Shown: piece after piece, positions 19,041 to 27,845 of the stretch
Position numbering within the stretch: the first letter of the stretch is position 1
How the letters are laid out: every line of letters begins with the position of its first letter
Origin: Bin80 sp965219915
GTDB lineage: Bacteria > Bacteroidota > Rhodothermia > Rhodothermales > Bin80
Assembly: GCA_965219915.1 (NCBI GenBank)
Contig: OZ244794.1
Span: forward strand, 2,728,001-2,792,000
Length of the DNA stretch: 64,000 nt
Reading direction: 5' to 3'
The notes under the pieces: generated by a model
What the model was told of the DNA's origin: nothing
Seen by the model: the letters and a program-made list of their open reading frames with translations, nothing else
Database searches by the model: none
Made by a program: the position numbers and the translations under genes

Positions 19041-20997
19041 GTAGTGGATTATTGCGGATCTTGTTGCGGACCTCCCCGTTTAACCTCACCTAACTACCGC
19101 AGTCCACCATGTATATCCGTGCCAAACCCCGTATCCTCAAATCCGGCGAAAAAACACACACCTATTCAATCATTGAATCCTATCGCGTCCACGGAAACCC
19201 TCGGCAGCGAACCCTCCTCAACCTCGGCCAAGACTTCAATCTCCCCAAAGAACAATGGCCAACGCTCATGCAACTCGTCCGCGACGGCTTGCACGGACAT
19301 GCGCGCTTGCCGTTTGAAGATGAAGTCCTTTGCCAGGCCAGTCAGGACATCATGGAGAAGCTCAAACGCAAGGGCTATGATGTCCATGATTCACGCGATG
19401 ACCGGGATGCCATCCTCACGAACGAGATCCATCATACGGACACGCACACCGTTGGCGGCGAGCGCGTGGCGCTCAAAGCGCTGGATCTGTTGGAGTTTCC
19501 CCAGATCCTGCAAACCTTGAACTTCAACCGGGATCAGATCCACTGGGCGATCGCCCTGGTCGTGGGACGGATGCTTTCTCCCGGGAGTGAACGACAAACC
19601 TATGACTGGATGTGCGAACGGTCCGGGATCCTGGAATTGCTCCACGCCAAGCGTCCCTGTGACCGGACGCTCTACCGCATTGCCGCCGGGCTCTACGCGC
19701 ACCGGAAGACGATCATGGACGAGCTCTTTGGCAATACCAGGGCATTATTGGGCTTTACGGAAATGATCGTGTTCTATGATCTGACCAACACCTACTACAC
19801 GGGCCGCAAGAAGGGCGCGTTCTTGCACCATGGGCGCAGCAAGGACAAGCGCAACGATTGTCCGCTGGTCACGCTGGCGATGACCCTTGATGCTTCGGGG
19901 TTCCCGCGCACCGCAGAAATTCTCCCCGGCAATGCCAGTGAGCCGAAGACCTTGCGCACGGCCATTGAACAGTTGAATGGAGACCAGCCGACGGTCATTA
20001 TGGATGCGGGCATTGCGACGGAGGCGAATTTGGCGTATTTGAAGGAAGCGGGATTGAACTGGATCTGTGTACAGCGCACGAAGACGCCCCCGGTGCCGGA
20101 CCGGGAACCGGATCAAGTTTTTCAAACCACCCATGAGATGAACGTACGCGCCTGGAAGCTTGGGGAAAATGATGGAGAGCGGCGGGTGTATCTACACAGT
20201 GAAGCCCGGCAGGCGGTCAGCGATCAGATCATAACCACGAAGCGCGCCAAATTTGAAGCGGCCATTGCACACTTGAACGAGGGACTCACGTTGCCCAGAC
20301 GTCCGAAGACGTATGCGGTGATTGAGCGGAAGGTGGGACGGCTCGTGGAGAAATACAAACAAGTCGGACATCACTACCAGATCCAGGTCGTGAAGAAAAA
20401 GGGGCCGCAAGCGCACGCCGAAAAGATTCTCCTGACGCGTCGGTCGGCGTATGATGCGTGCACCGAAGCCTTTGGCGGATACGTCCTGCGCACCAGTCAT
20501 ACGAAGTGGTCCTGTGAGGATCTTGCACGAACGTACTGGCAGTTGGGAGAAATTGAACATTCTTTCCGAACGATGAAATCCGACCTGGGCTTCCGCCCAA
20601 TCTATCACAGCAAAGATGAGCAGATTGAAGCCCATCTGTTCCTGTCCATCCTGGCCTTCCATGTCGTGCATTTGATTCGAAGCAAGTTGGGTGCGAAACA
20701 AATCCACAAGAGCTGGGCCACCCTCAAGGTCAAACTCAACGAGCACCTGCGCGTGACGACCGTGCTTCCCCAGAACAAAACCTACGGTATCCTGCTCAAA
20801 CAAGACCAAGATCTCAAACCATTCCAGCGTCAGATCTTTCAGGCAATGGGGCTCAAACTCGGGCGGAATACGCAGCGAATCAAGGCAAAACGCCCTGAAA
20901 AAGAGAACACCGAAGCGTAAAAATACAACCCAAAACAGCTGTCCTTCGAAACCCCTGAAAATAGGGGATAGGGAATCTCAGTAAAAAAATCCACTAC
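19041..20997 (+). mobile_element. IS1634-family insertion sequence, apparently complete
   Basis: The ends are inverted: GTAGTGGATT at 19041-19050 and AATCCACTAC at 20988-20997. An AAT repeat immediately outside both ends (19038-19040 and 20998-21000) is the apparent target duplication. The 1957-bp element carries one uninterrupted transposase gene. It lies in the convergent gap between the receptor gene and the beta-propeller gene and disrupts no recognisable gene. The intact frame and clean ends suggest recent insertion. A target duplication longer than 3 bp was not visible. Confidence 0.85.
19109..20920 (+). CDS. IS1634-family transposase (IS4-like DDE)
   Basis: The 603-residue DDE transposase has an N-terminal region typical of IS1634 (MYIRAKPRILKSGEKTHTYS). 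Candidate first and second catalytic Asp lie in FYDLTNTYYTG and VIMDAGIATEANL. The C-terminal catalytic Glu lies in GEIEHSFRTMKSDLGFRPIYH, the Y-R-E-K-type signature of the IS4 superfamily. The C-terminus ends in a basic tail. The frame is complete, so the element may still be mobile. Confidence 0.92.
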   Translation: MYIRAKPRILKSGEKTHTYSIIESYRVHGNPRQRTLLNLGQDFNLPKEQWPTLMQLVRDGLHGHARLPFEDEVLCQASQDIMEKLKRKGYDVHDSRDDRDAILTNEIHHTDTHTVGGERVALKALDLLEFPQILQTLNFNRDQIHWAIALVVGRMLSPGSERQTYDWMCERSGILELLHAKRPCDRTLYRIAAGLYAHRKTIMDELFGNTRALLGFTEMIVFYDLTNTYYTGRKKGAFLHHGRSKDKRNDCPLVTLAMTLDASGFPRTAEILPGNASEPKTLRTAIEQLNGDQPTVIMDAGIATEANLAYLKEAGLNWICVQRTKTPPVPDREPDQVFQTTHEMNVRAWKLGENDGERRVYLHSEARQAVSDQIITTKRAKFEAAIAHLNEGLTLPRRPKTYAVIERKVGRLVEKYKQVGHHYQIQVVKKKGPQAHAEKILLTRRSAYDACTEAFGGYVLRTSHTKWSCEDLARTYWQLGEIEHSFRTMKSDLGFRPIYHSKDEQIEAHLFLSILAFHVVHLIRSKLGAKQIHKSWATLKVKLNEHLRVTTVLPQNKTYGILLKQDQDLKPFQRQIFQAMGLKLGRNTQRIKAKRPEKENTEA

Positions 20998-21080
20998 AAT
21001 GTCGAACTTGCGGATAGGACGACCTGCAGCGTGAGGGGCAAGTATCGGGGTTACTTTTGCGCGGAGAGAGACGATTTCAT

Positions 21081-22280
21081 TTATTTCTCCTCTACCACCG
21101 ACGTAAACTCATAGTCGACCGCTTCCGGCTCAGCAACCCAGTCAGCAACAAAAACGTTTGTGTCCCGAGAGGGCGTTCGGGAAACATTGCGATTGGAGGA
21201 AAACAATAGCCTCTTTCCGTCAAAGGAGAACATTGGAAACGCATCAAATGTGTTTGAATGTGTCACTTTCGTGGTCACGCCAGTTGCAATCTCCACCATG
21301 TAAATAGCAAACATGGGCCGTCCTCTACCTACACTCTCGTAGTTTGAGGCGTAGATCACATGTTCTCCATCGGGATGGAAAAATGGCGCCCAGTTTGCAC
21401 CTGGTGCATCCGTAACTTGCTGCACATTCCCTCCGTCAATGTCAGCGACAAAAATACTCAGTTCCCCCGGCTCTATCAAACCCTGTTCTAACAATTCCCG
21501 ATAGTTGTGTGCATCTTCGCCTTCTGGGCGGCTTGCACGCCAAACGATTCTCTTGGAATCTCTGGAAAAAAATGCTCCACCATCATACCCGAGTGTACTG
21601 GTCAGCTGTATGGTTTCCCCAGTCGCGAGCTCATAACGCCATAAATCCAGATCGCCGGAGCGTGTAGATGTGAACACGATGAAGCGGCCATCCGGTGATA
21701 CCGTGGCCTCTGCGTCGTAACCTGGGCCACCAATCAGGAGCTCCGGGTTATCATAATCAGATTCGGCTACATGAATATCAAACGAGTCATAGATCGCCCA
21801 TACATAACGTTCCCCGGCTTCCGGCGGTGCGGGACATTCCAGTGAGGTAGCATGTGTAGATGCATACAGGATCCTCCCATCCGGCAAAAAATAACCGCAG
21901 GTTGTACGCCCCTGCCCGGTTGACACAAGCTTATATTCACCTGGCACATCAGGATCCATCACATACTGCTGATCGCACCCCTGGCTGTTGATCTGCGTCC
22001 AGTCACTTTGAAATATGACTTGTTGATCATCAAACGACCAATAAGCCTCAGCATTGTTTCCTCCAAAAGTCAGCTGGCGAATATTGCGCAAGTGAACTTC
22101 ACCCGCAAAACGAAGAGAGTCGGTGGTGGGATCGTAGTCTGACCATTTTTGATTCAAACCATCCGCCGTACCTGTGAAGGCCTGGAGTAACAGAACAATT
22201 TGTAACAAGGTCAAAAACTGTTTTAATTGTTGATAGCCAACGTGCAATGCGAAAATGTAATTCAAGCGTGGCATGCACAA
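21081..22280 (-). CDS. Secreted TolB-like beta-propeller (PD40 repeat) protein
   Basis: The 399-residue protein has an N-terminal hydrophobic segment (FLTLLQIVLLLQAF, about residues 22-35) acting as signal or anchor. Repeated PD40 blades follow: NAEAYWSFDDQQVIFQSD, ATVSPDGRFIVFTSTRSG, GGAFFSRDSKRIVWRAS, WAPFFHPDGEHVIYASNYE and AFPMFSFDGKRLLFSSNRN. TolB-type propellers bind partners or substrates in the envelope; no peptidase domain is attached here. Codon 6 or later ATGs may be the true start. It stands alone, facing the insertion sequence. Confidence 0.8.
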   Translation of the reverse strand: MCMPRLNYIFALHVGYQQLKQFLTLLQIVLLLQAFTGTADGLNQKWSDYDPTTDSLRFAGEVHLRNIRQLTFGGNNAEAYWSFDDQQVIFQSDWTQINSQGCDQQYVMDPDVPGEYKLVSTGQGRTTCGYFLPDGRILYASTHATSLECPAPPEAGERYVWAIYDSFDIHVAESDYDNPELLIGGPGYDAEATVSPDGRFIVFTSTRSGDLDLWRYELATGETIQLTSTLGYDGGAFFSRDSKRIVWRASRPEGEDAHNYRELLEQGLIEPGELSIFVADIDGGNVQQVTDAPGANWAPFFHPDGEHVIYASNYESVGRGRPMFAIYMVEIATGVTTKVTHSNTFDAFPMFSFDGKRLLFSSNRNVSRTPSRDTNVFVADWVAEPEAVDYEFTSVVEEK

Positions 22281-22739
22281 TCGGTTGGGGGCGGACTTAA
22301 ACTAGTGCTCACACACTTGTTCCAGCAGTGCTGCCTGAGGCATACACTCTCTGCGCGGCCTATTTGATCATGATCTGGTTCTTCCAGTTGCATCTGAGAG
22401 CAGCCCTGACTGCTCCAAATGCAATTCACATTAATTTTCTTCGCGGATCAAACAACTGCGTCATCGACCAAGAATCAAGAACTCCGGGCAGTTTTGCAGC
22501 TCACTTAGATCAGCACGGGTAAGATTCTATCAGTTCCAGGCACTAGACGGCCAATTCCATAGACTGGCTGGATCCTAATACACATCAAGTTCTGATAGCG
22601 GAATCGGTTTATTGGAGAGTTGGGAAGTATTCCGGTTGGGTCGGACTTAAAGCGCACCCCAGCTAACGTGGATGTCGTCTTACGTAAGCTTGGTCCGTAC
22701 GATTAAACCGTATGATATTAAGGCTTGCGCGCTAATCGT
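22281..22739. other. Intergenic region, nothing recognised
   Basis: No coding signal, structural RNA or repeat was recognised in this 459-bp stretch. It separates the beta-propeller gene from the end of the arsenosugar operon and probably holds the beta-propeller promoter. Confidence 0.4.
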
Positions 22740-23864
22740 TTATGTGATTGCACCTCCACAACTACTACCTGCGCCAGCAGTACAGCCATAGCAATGACGA
22801 GCCGTGCGTATCGAGTGCGACTGCCATACGCTAAGATCGAAGTCGGCTACATGTGGGCGAGGGATATCCATGAGCATCTCAAGTTGTTGATTGAAATCAC
22901 AATCATACAGATGCCCGTCCCAGCTTATGGACAGCGTGTTACGACACATAAGCCCAACAATTGTGGCTGGGTTGAATGCCTGTAATAATTTACTGAGATA
23001 GGTGTTTACTTGATTGGTATCCATCAGCCATTCCAGATACCGTGACATCGGTAAGTTGTTGAGTGTCAGCAGCCTGTCAAAACTAACATCATGGTTATGT
23101 GCAAGAGAAGTTTTCCACTCCCTCTCCAAGGAGGCCTGATTGCCCGCCAAGAACGCTCCGACCGGGTTCGTCACAAGCGTTAATTGTCGATCCGGATCCC
23201 CGTACCCATATCCAACAGCATTCAATCGCCGTAGTGCTTTGATTGACTTTTTGTAGGTACCATCTCCGCGCTGAGCATCAGTTCCGATCTTGCGGTGATG
23301 CGGCAGAGAGCAGATAATCTCCACACCACGCTTTGCAAACCACTCTGGTAGATGCTCACAACGCCGCGCAAGCAACACTGTAAGATTACATCGATCAAGA
23401 ACCCGCAGCCCTCTGCTAACACATTCGTCGACCAGATATTCGAAATTCGGATTGAGCTCCGGAGCTCCGCCCGTGAGATCCACAACCTGGGCCCCTGAAC
23501 GATCAATGGCTTGTAAACAGGCATCAACAGTTGCCCGATCCATGTTCTCTTCTGTTCGATCCGGGCCGGAATCAACGTGGCAGTGCATGCAGGTCATATT
23601 GCAAAGTTTGCCAAGATTGATCTGCACGATCTCCAGACGATCCGGTTTCAAACGGGGCCATCCAGAGGCAGCAAGGTCAAGCCCAAATCGGCCACTATTG
23701 GTCGGTCCCCCTGTAACGTCTGCCGAATCAAGGACTCTTAGCTGCTCCTCGGGATGCACTAACGGAACAGCCCTAGATTTCAGCGAGGATGTGGCCCGCG
23801 GACCCTGAGCAACTAGTTGCGAGGATTCAATCGTATTCAGCGATATCATTTTCCTATACTCCAC
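22740..23864 (-). CDS. arsS: Arsenosugar biosynthesis radical SAM protein ArsS
   Basis: The 374-residue radical SAM enzyme has the cluster motif CNMTCMHC (Cys88, Cys92, Cys95) followed by HVDSGPDRTEENM. It has the family C-terminus ARHCYGCTAGAGSSCGGA. ArsS is proposed to transfer a 5'-deoxyadenosyl group to dimethylated arsenic, forming dimethylarsinoyl-deoxyadenosine, the precursor of oxo-arsenosugars. It is last in the order arsM, peroxidase-like gene, arsS, starting 10 nt after the previous stop, which fits one operon. ATG 23849 (MISLNTIES) is an alternative start five codons in. Cys in the C-terminal motif means no selenocysteine is needed. Confidence 0.9.
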   Translation of the reverse strand: MEYRKMISLNTIESSQLVAQGPRATSSLKSRAVPLVHPEEQLRVLDSADVTGGPTNSGRFGLDLAASGWPRLKPDRLEIVQINLGKLCNMTCMHCHVDSGPDRTEENMDRATVDACLQAIDRSGAQVVDLTGGAPELNPNFEYLVDECVSRGLRVLDRCNLTVLLARRCEHLPEWFAKRGVEIICSLPHHRKIGTDAQRGDGTYKKSIKALRRLNAVGYGYGDPDRQLTLVTNPVGAFLAGNQASLEREWKTSLAHNHDVSFDRLLTLNNLPMSRYLEWLMDTNQVNTYLSKLLQAFNPATIVGLMCRNTLSISWDGHLYDCDFNQQLEMLMDIPRPHVADFDLSVWQSHSIRTARHCYGCTAGAGSSCGGAIT

Positions 23865-23874
23865 TCCATCCAGA

Positions 23875-24207
23875 TTACATCGTTACACGTTTGACCTGGT
23901 CAAGCATTTGTACGCCGTGTACCAGGGATGCTCCCCCTCTGATTGCCGTGGCTACATGGACAGCCTCAGTCATCTGCTCTAAATCTGACCCGGATTCCAA
24001 GCAAGCAGTTGTGTATGCGTCTATACAGTATGGGCACTGAACCGTACTGGCGACTGCCAAAGCAATGAGTGCCTTTTCCCGAACAGTCAATGCTCCCTCT
24101 GTAAATACGCTGTCATAGTACTTGAAAAAAGCGTCCGCCAATTCTTTGCTGCCTTCTTCGATTTCTTTAAACCGAGGCAGATGTGAGCGATGATAGTAGT
24201 GATCCAT
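23875..24207 (-). CDS. Arsenosugar biosynthesis-associated peroxidase-like protein (CMD/AhpD fold)
   Basis: The 110-residue protein belongs to the carboxymuconolactone decarboxylase/AhpD-like fold, with the redox pair CPYC (Cys58, Cys61) in STVQCPYCIDAYT and the helix EAVHVATAIRGGASLVHG. Proteins of this type are regular neighbours of ArsS and are annotated as peroxidase-like partners. Their exact role is not established; a redox step on an arsenic thiol intermediate is a reasonable guess. It lies between arsM and arsS on the same strand. Confidence 0.85.
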   Translation of the reverse strand: MDHYYHRSHLPRFKEIEEGSKELADAFFKYYDSVFTEGALTVREKALIALAVASTVQCPYCIDAYTTACLESGSDLEQMTEAVHVATAIRGGASLVHGVQMLDQVKRVTM

Positions 24208-24277
24208 GATTAAGGGATTACATGGTTAGGCCAAAATAGATGATCCCATGGTTTATCAGACGGAGAGATCCTAACCG

Positions 24278-25009
24278 TTATGGTCGCCGACTCCGAACAG
24301 TAATACTGGCAAGCCCATCCTGCTCACTAATGACTTCAAGAGTCCGAAACTGAACCACTTCAAGCTCTTTGAGACCCGCGGCAGCAATCAACTGCATGTA
24401 GGAATCCTTTTCTGCTGCTCCAGCAACACAGCCGGCCGCTTCTTCCGCCCTGCGCAATAGTTCAGGGTCTGGACTACCCAACGTTACAACATCTGATATT
24501 ATAAAACGACCACGTGGCCGAAGTACACGGGCAATTTCTGCATAGGCGCGCGCTTTGTCCGGGACCAGGTTGATCGTGCAATTACTGATTACTACATCAA
24601 TTGAGGAATCTTCGATCGGCAATTGCTCAATGTCCCCCTCGAGAAAAAACGCATTATCTACTCCGGCGACAGAAGCATTTGTCTTTGCACGCGCGACCAT
24701 GGAGGGTGTGAAATCCACGCCGACAATTTTCCCCTGTGCCCCCACTAATGGCGCGGCAATCATGGCATCCAGACCTGCACCGCTTCCCAAATCAAGTACG
24801 ATTTCACCAGACTGCAGATCCGCGTAATCTACTGGTGTGCCACAGCCTAAACCTAAGTCGGCATCTGCCTGGTATCCTGTTTTATCCTGATAATCGGCCT
24901 GTTCTACCATGCAGTAGCACGGATCTCTCCGCCCTCGTGCAATTGCATCGTACTTTTCTTGTACCGTCTCCTTCACTGCGCAGCATGATTCAATTAGCTC
25001 AGACATCAC
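24278..25009 (-). CDS. arsM: Arsenite S-adenosylmethionine methyltransferase ArsM
   Basis: The 243-residue class I methyltransferase has the SAM motif VLDLGSGAGLDAM (about residues 71-83) and the arsenic-specific cysteines: Cys56 in GLGCG, Cys144 in ISNCTINLVPDK and Cys194 in AAGCVAGA. These correspond to the three conserved As(III)-binding cysteines of ArsM. The N-terminus holds extra Cys residues (SCC and CYC) typical of bacterial members. It methylates arsenite, supplying methylated arsenic to ArsS. It is the first gene of the operon. No ArsR-type repressor or arsenic exporter is adjacent. Confidence 0.9.
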   Translation of the reverse strand: MMSELIESCCAVKETVQEKYDAIARGRRDPCYCMVEQADYQDKTGYQADADLGLGCGTPVDYADLQSGEIVLDLGSGAGLDAMIAAPLVGAQGKIVGVDFTPSMVARAKTNASVAGVDNAFFLEGDIEQLPIEDSSIDVVISNCTINLVPDKARAYAEIARVLRPRGRFIISDVVTLGSPDPELLRRAEEAAGCVAGAAEKDSYMQLIAAAGLKELEVVQFRTLEVISEQDGLASITVRSRRP

Positions 25010-25094
25010 AATTTGTCAGAGTTGAGTTGCATGTGCTACCACAATGAATTGAACGTGTTCGCCAAATAGCGACTCCAGGGAGTCTGTGCGGGAA

Positions 25095-26894
25095 TCATCC
25101 TCCTGTAACTAACGCGCCAACACCCAACTGCTCCTGCTCACGGTACTGCAGCTCATAAAGTGTTTGATAGAGCCCACCGGCAGCAACGAGTTCATCATGT
25201 GTGCCCTGCTCACGCAAAAGACCTTTATGCAGAACGAGAATCGAATCCGCGTAACGAATGGTAGACAGCCGATGTGCAACTACCAGAGAGGTCCGGCCCT
25301 CGAGGGTCCTCTCGAGTGCACGCTGGATCATCTGTTCTGTTTCTGTGTCAATGCTTGATGTTGCCTCATCAAGCACCAGAATGTTTGGATCATGTGCGAG
25401 AACGCGAGCAAACGACAGCAACTGCCTCTGACCTTGTGAGAGCGACGATCCGCGTTCACGTACATCCTGATCGTACCCGCTGGGTAGCTGCTCAATAAAT
25501 TTGTTGGCTCCTACCGCTTCCGCAGCCTGTTTGACATTGTCAAATGTAATACCGGGGCTATCCAGCGCAATATTGCGAGCTATTGATCCAGAAAATAGAA
25601 ATACATCCTGCTGTACCAACCCTATACGCCAGCGGAGATACCTGAGCCGGAACGTACGAATGTCCTGGCCATCCAGTAGAATGCGCCCTTTCTGGATATC
25701 GTAGAAACGCATTAGTAGGCTTATGATCGTTGTTTTCCCACTGCCAGTCGCTCCTACAATTGCCACATCCTGCCCACGCTTGATCTTGAACGAAACTCCT
25801 CGAAGCACCCAGTCTGGTGTGCCATCATCATGATTCTTGTAAGCAAACCAGACATTGTCGAACACTATCTCTCCCTCCAGGCGATCCTGTGGAATCTGCT
25901 TCTCTACCTGTGGTAATGACTGATCATTATCCAGAATGTCAAAGATGCGCTCGGCTCCCGCCATAGCTCCCTGAAGTGTGTTGAACTGTTCGGACAGATT
26001 ACGAATAGGCTCAAAGAATTGTCGGCAATATTGCACGAATGCAATGAGAATCCCAACGGTGATTGCACCGCTAAGTGCGCTTACTCCACCCGTCCAAAGC
26101 ACAAATCCAATCGCTGTTGAAGCAATAATGTCTACTGCAGGCCAGAAGAGTGAATGAAAGAACACCGTTTTGAGCTGTGCAATCTGATGCTGATCATTTA
26201 TTTTCTCAAAACGATCCATCTCCACCTTTTCCCGCCCAAAAAGCTGCACAATCTGCATCCCCGTTACGTGCTCCTGCATGAATGAATTCAGGCGTGCTAC
26301 CTGCTTTCGGGTTTCCCTGTACTGCCCACGTACATTGCGTTTGAACCATAAGGTCACTAGTAACATAAAGGGCATTACACATAACGTTACAAGCGCAAGT
26401 ACCCAGTTCAAACTGAACATAAAAGCTGCTATGAATATCAGTTTGAACATATCGCCCATAATTACTACAACTCCCGCGGACAAGACATCTGCAAGTGCTT
26501 CGACATCTGAAGTCGTGCGCGTAATTAAGCGCCCAATCGGCGTCCGATCAAAGAATGACAGAGATTGCTGCTGCACATGCCGAAATACGCGTACACGCAC
26601 ATCGTAAATCGCCTGCTGTCCTATCCATTGTGTGAAGTAAGCATTCACATAGCTCAGTGCACCCTCCAGCGCAAGGACCCCTATCAAGGCGACCATCAGG
26701 ATGACTAAGCCATTCAGTTCACCGGGTACGATGTGATTGTCTATGGCCAGTTGGATTAACCATGGACGGAGTGGCCCCAGGAAGGACACTAGCAGCACTA
26801 GGCAAAACGCCAGGATCACCCAATGCTTGTAGGGCATCAGGTATCCAATGATCCGCTTGAGTAACCGTCGATCCAGGCCCTTTTCCGTGTTCAT
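25095..26894 (-). CDS. ABC exporter half-transporter (canonical Walker B subunit)
   Basis: The 599-residue protein has a type I exporter membrane domain (six predicted helices, about residues 15-320) fused to an ATPase domain. Walker A is GATGSGKTT, the signature is LSQGQ rather than LSGGQ, and Walker B is ILVLDEATSSID with the catalytic Glu. The altered signature pairs with the altered Walker B of the gene at 27846, as in heterodimeric exporters of the TM287/288 and BmrCD type. Substrates of these include drugs and lipids; none can be assigned. The start overlaps the rnz stop by 4 nt. Confidence 0.93.
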   Translation of the reverse strand: MNTEKGLDRRLLKRIIGYLMPYKHWVILAFCLVLLVSFLGPLRPWLIQLAIDNHIVPGELNGLVILMVALIGVLALEGALSYVNAYFTQWIGQQAIYDVRVRVFRHVQQQSLSFFDRTPIGRLITRTTSDVEALADVLSAGVVVIMGDMFKLIFIAAFMFSLNWVLALVTLCVMPFMLLVTLWFKRNVRGQYRETRKQVARLNSFMQEHVTGMQIVQLFGREKVEMDRFEKINDQHQIAQLKTVFFHSLFWPAVDIIASTAIGFVLWTGGVSALSGAITVGILIAFVQYCRQFFEPIRNLSEQFNTLQGAMAGAERIFDILDNDQSLPQVEKQIPQDRLEGEIVFDNVWFAYKNHDDGTPDWVLRGVSFKIKRGQDVAIVGATGSGKTTIISLLMRFYDIQKGRILLDGQDIRTFRLRYLRWRIGLVQQDVFLFSGSIARNIALDSPGITFDNVKQAAEAVGANKFIEQLPSGYDQDVRERGSSLSQGQRQLLSFARVLAHDPNILVLDEATSSIDTETEQMIQRALERTLEGRTSLVVAHRLSTIRYADSILVLHKGLLREQGTHDELVAAGGLYQTLYELQYREQEQLGVGALVTGG

Positions 26895-27841
26895 CTGGCC
26901 ATACCGGCTTCTTGCATTGCGTCCGCGGACATAATGTGGTAAACATTGTATTCGCGCGCAATTGCTGTATTTGGGAATATCATCCGTGCTTCCTCCTCAA
27001 GAACCGATAAATCTGAATACCGGGAGCTGAAATGGGTTAGCAGCAATTTTTTAACACCTGCATCTGTGGCCATCGAGGCCGCTCTACTGGCGGTTGTATG
27101 ACCGGTGGACCAGGCGCGTGCTTCGTGTTGCTGGCTGAATGTTGCTTCGTGCAAAAGTAAGTTGGCCCCCCTTGCCAATTCCAGTGCGCCTGCACACGGG
27201 CGAGTATCTGTTACATACGCGAAGATCGCCCGCAAACTTGATGTACCCTCCACTTGCTCCGGGGTTATCTCCCGACCTCCTGCTGTCGGGACTACCCTTC
27301 CCTTTGCTAACGAACGAAACTGCTCACTTTTATTGATTCCAAGCATTCGTGCCCGTTCAACGTCAATTTTTTTCTTCCGTCCATATTTTGTAACGCGATA
27401 ACCTACACAGAATGCGCCATGATCAAGTGGTCGAGCGCTCACGCACAGTTGATTTTCTCTGTATACTTCCTCGTGCTCAAAGCCCTCTTTAAGCTTCACA
27501 TAGTGAATCCGAAAACTGAGCGCCAACGGACTCAGCCCCGGAATAGCACTCACGATGCTGGCAAGTTCCTCTGGCCCCACAATGGTGAGTGAGGTGTCTC
27601 GACGTGCCAACGACATAGAGAATAAGAGTCCAAAAAGACCCATAAGATGATCTCCATGCAAATGCGAAATCATGATCGCTTTGATCCGGCTATGGCGTAC
27701 TCCGGCTTTCTTCAGCCGAAACTGGGTTCCATCCCCGCAATCAAACAGCAGTACGCTTCCATCACTTCGCAATACATGTGCGGATAAGCCACGCTCCTTG
27801 ACGAGCGTGGCAGAAGATGTCCCCAAAGGTATCAGTTCCAT
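26891..27841 (-). CDS. rnz: Ribonuclease Z
   Basis: RNase Z is a metallo-beta-lactamase-fold endonuclease that trims tRNA 3' trailers. The protein starts MELIPLGTSSA, with the zinc motif SHLHGDH, later HxxF-type residues in HEATFSQQHEARAWSTGHTTAS, and LLTHFSSRY near the C-terminus. The start at 27841 is chosen because family members begin at this MELxxLGT motif; the frame extends 23 codons upstream into the ABC gene. It lies between two ABC half-transporter genes, 4 nt after one and overlapping the other by 4 nt. The position suggests cotranscription, not a shared function. Confidence 0.93.
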   Translation of the reverse strand: MELIPLGTSSATLVKERGLSAHVLRSDGSVLLFDCGDGTQFRLKKAGVRHSRIKAIMISHLHGDHLMGLFGLLFSMSLARRDTSLTIVGPEELASIVSAIPGLSPLALSFRIHYVKLKEGFEHEEVYRENQLCVSARPLDHGAFCVGYRVTKYGRKKKIDVERARMLGINKSEQFRSLAKGRVVPTAGGREITPEQVEGTSSLRAIFAYVTDTRPCAGALELARGANLLLHEATFSQQHEARAWSTGHTTASRAASMATDAGVKKLLLTHFSSRYSDLSVLEEEARMIFPNTAIAREYNVYHIMSADAMQEAGMAR

Positions 27842-27845
27842 GTAG

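Noticed and set aside
20192..20809. 205-codon minus ORF antisense to the IS1634 transposase
   Set aside because: It shows no family pattern and lies entirely within the well-supported transposase gene.
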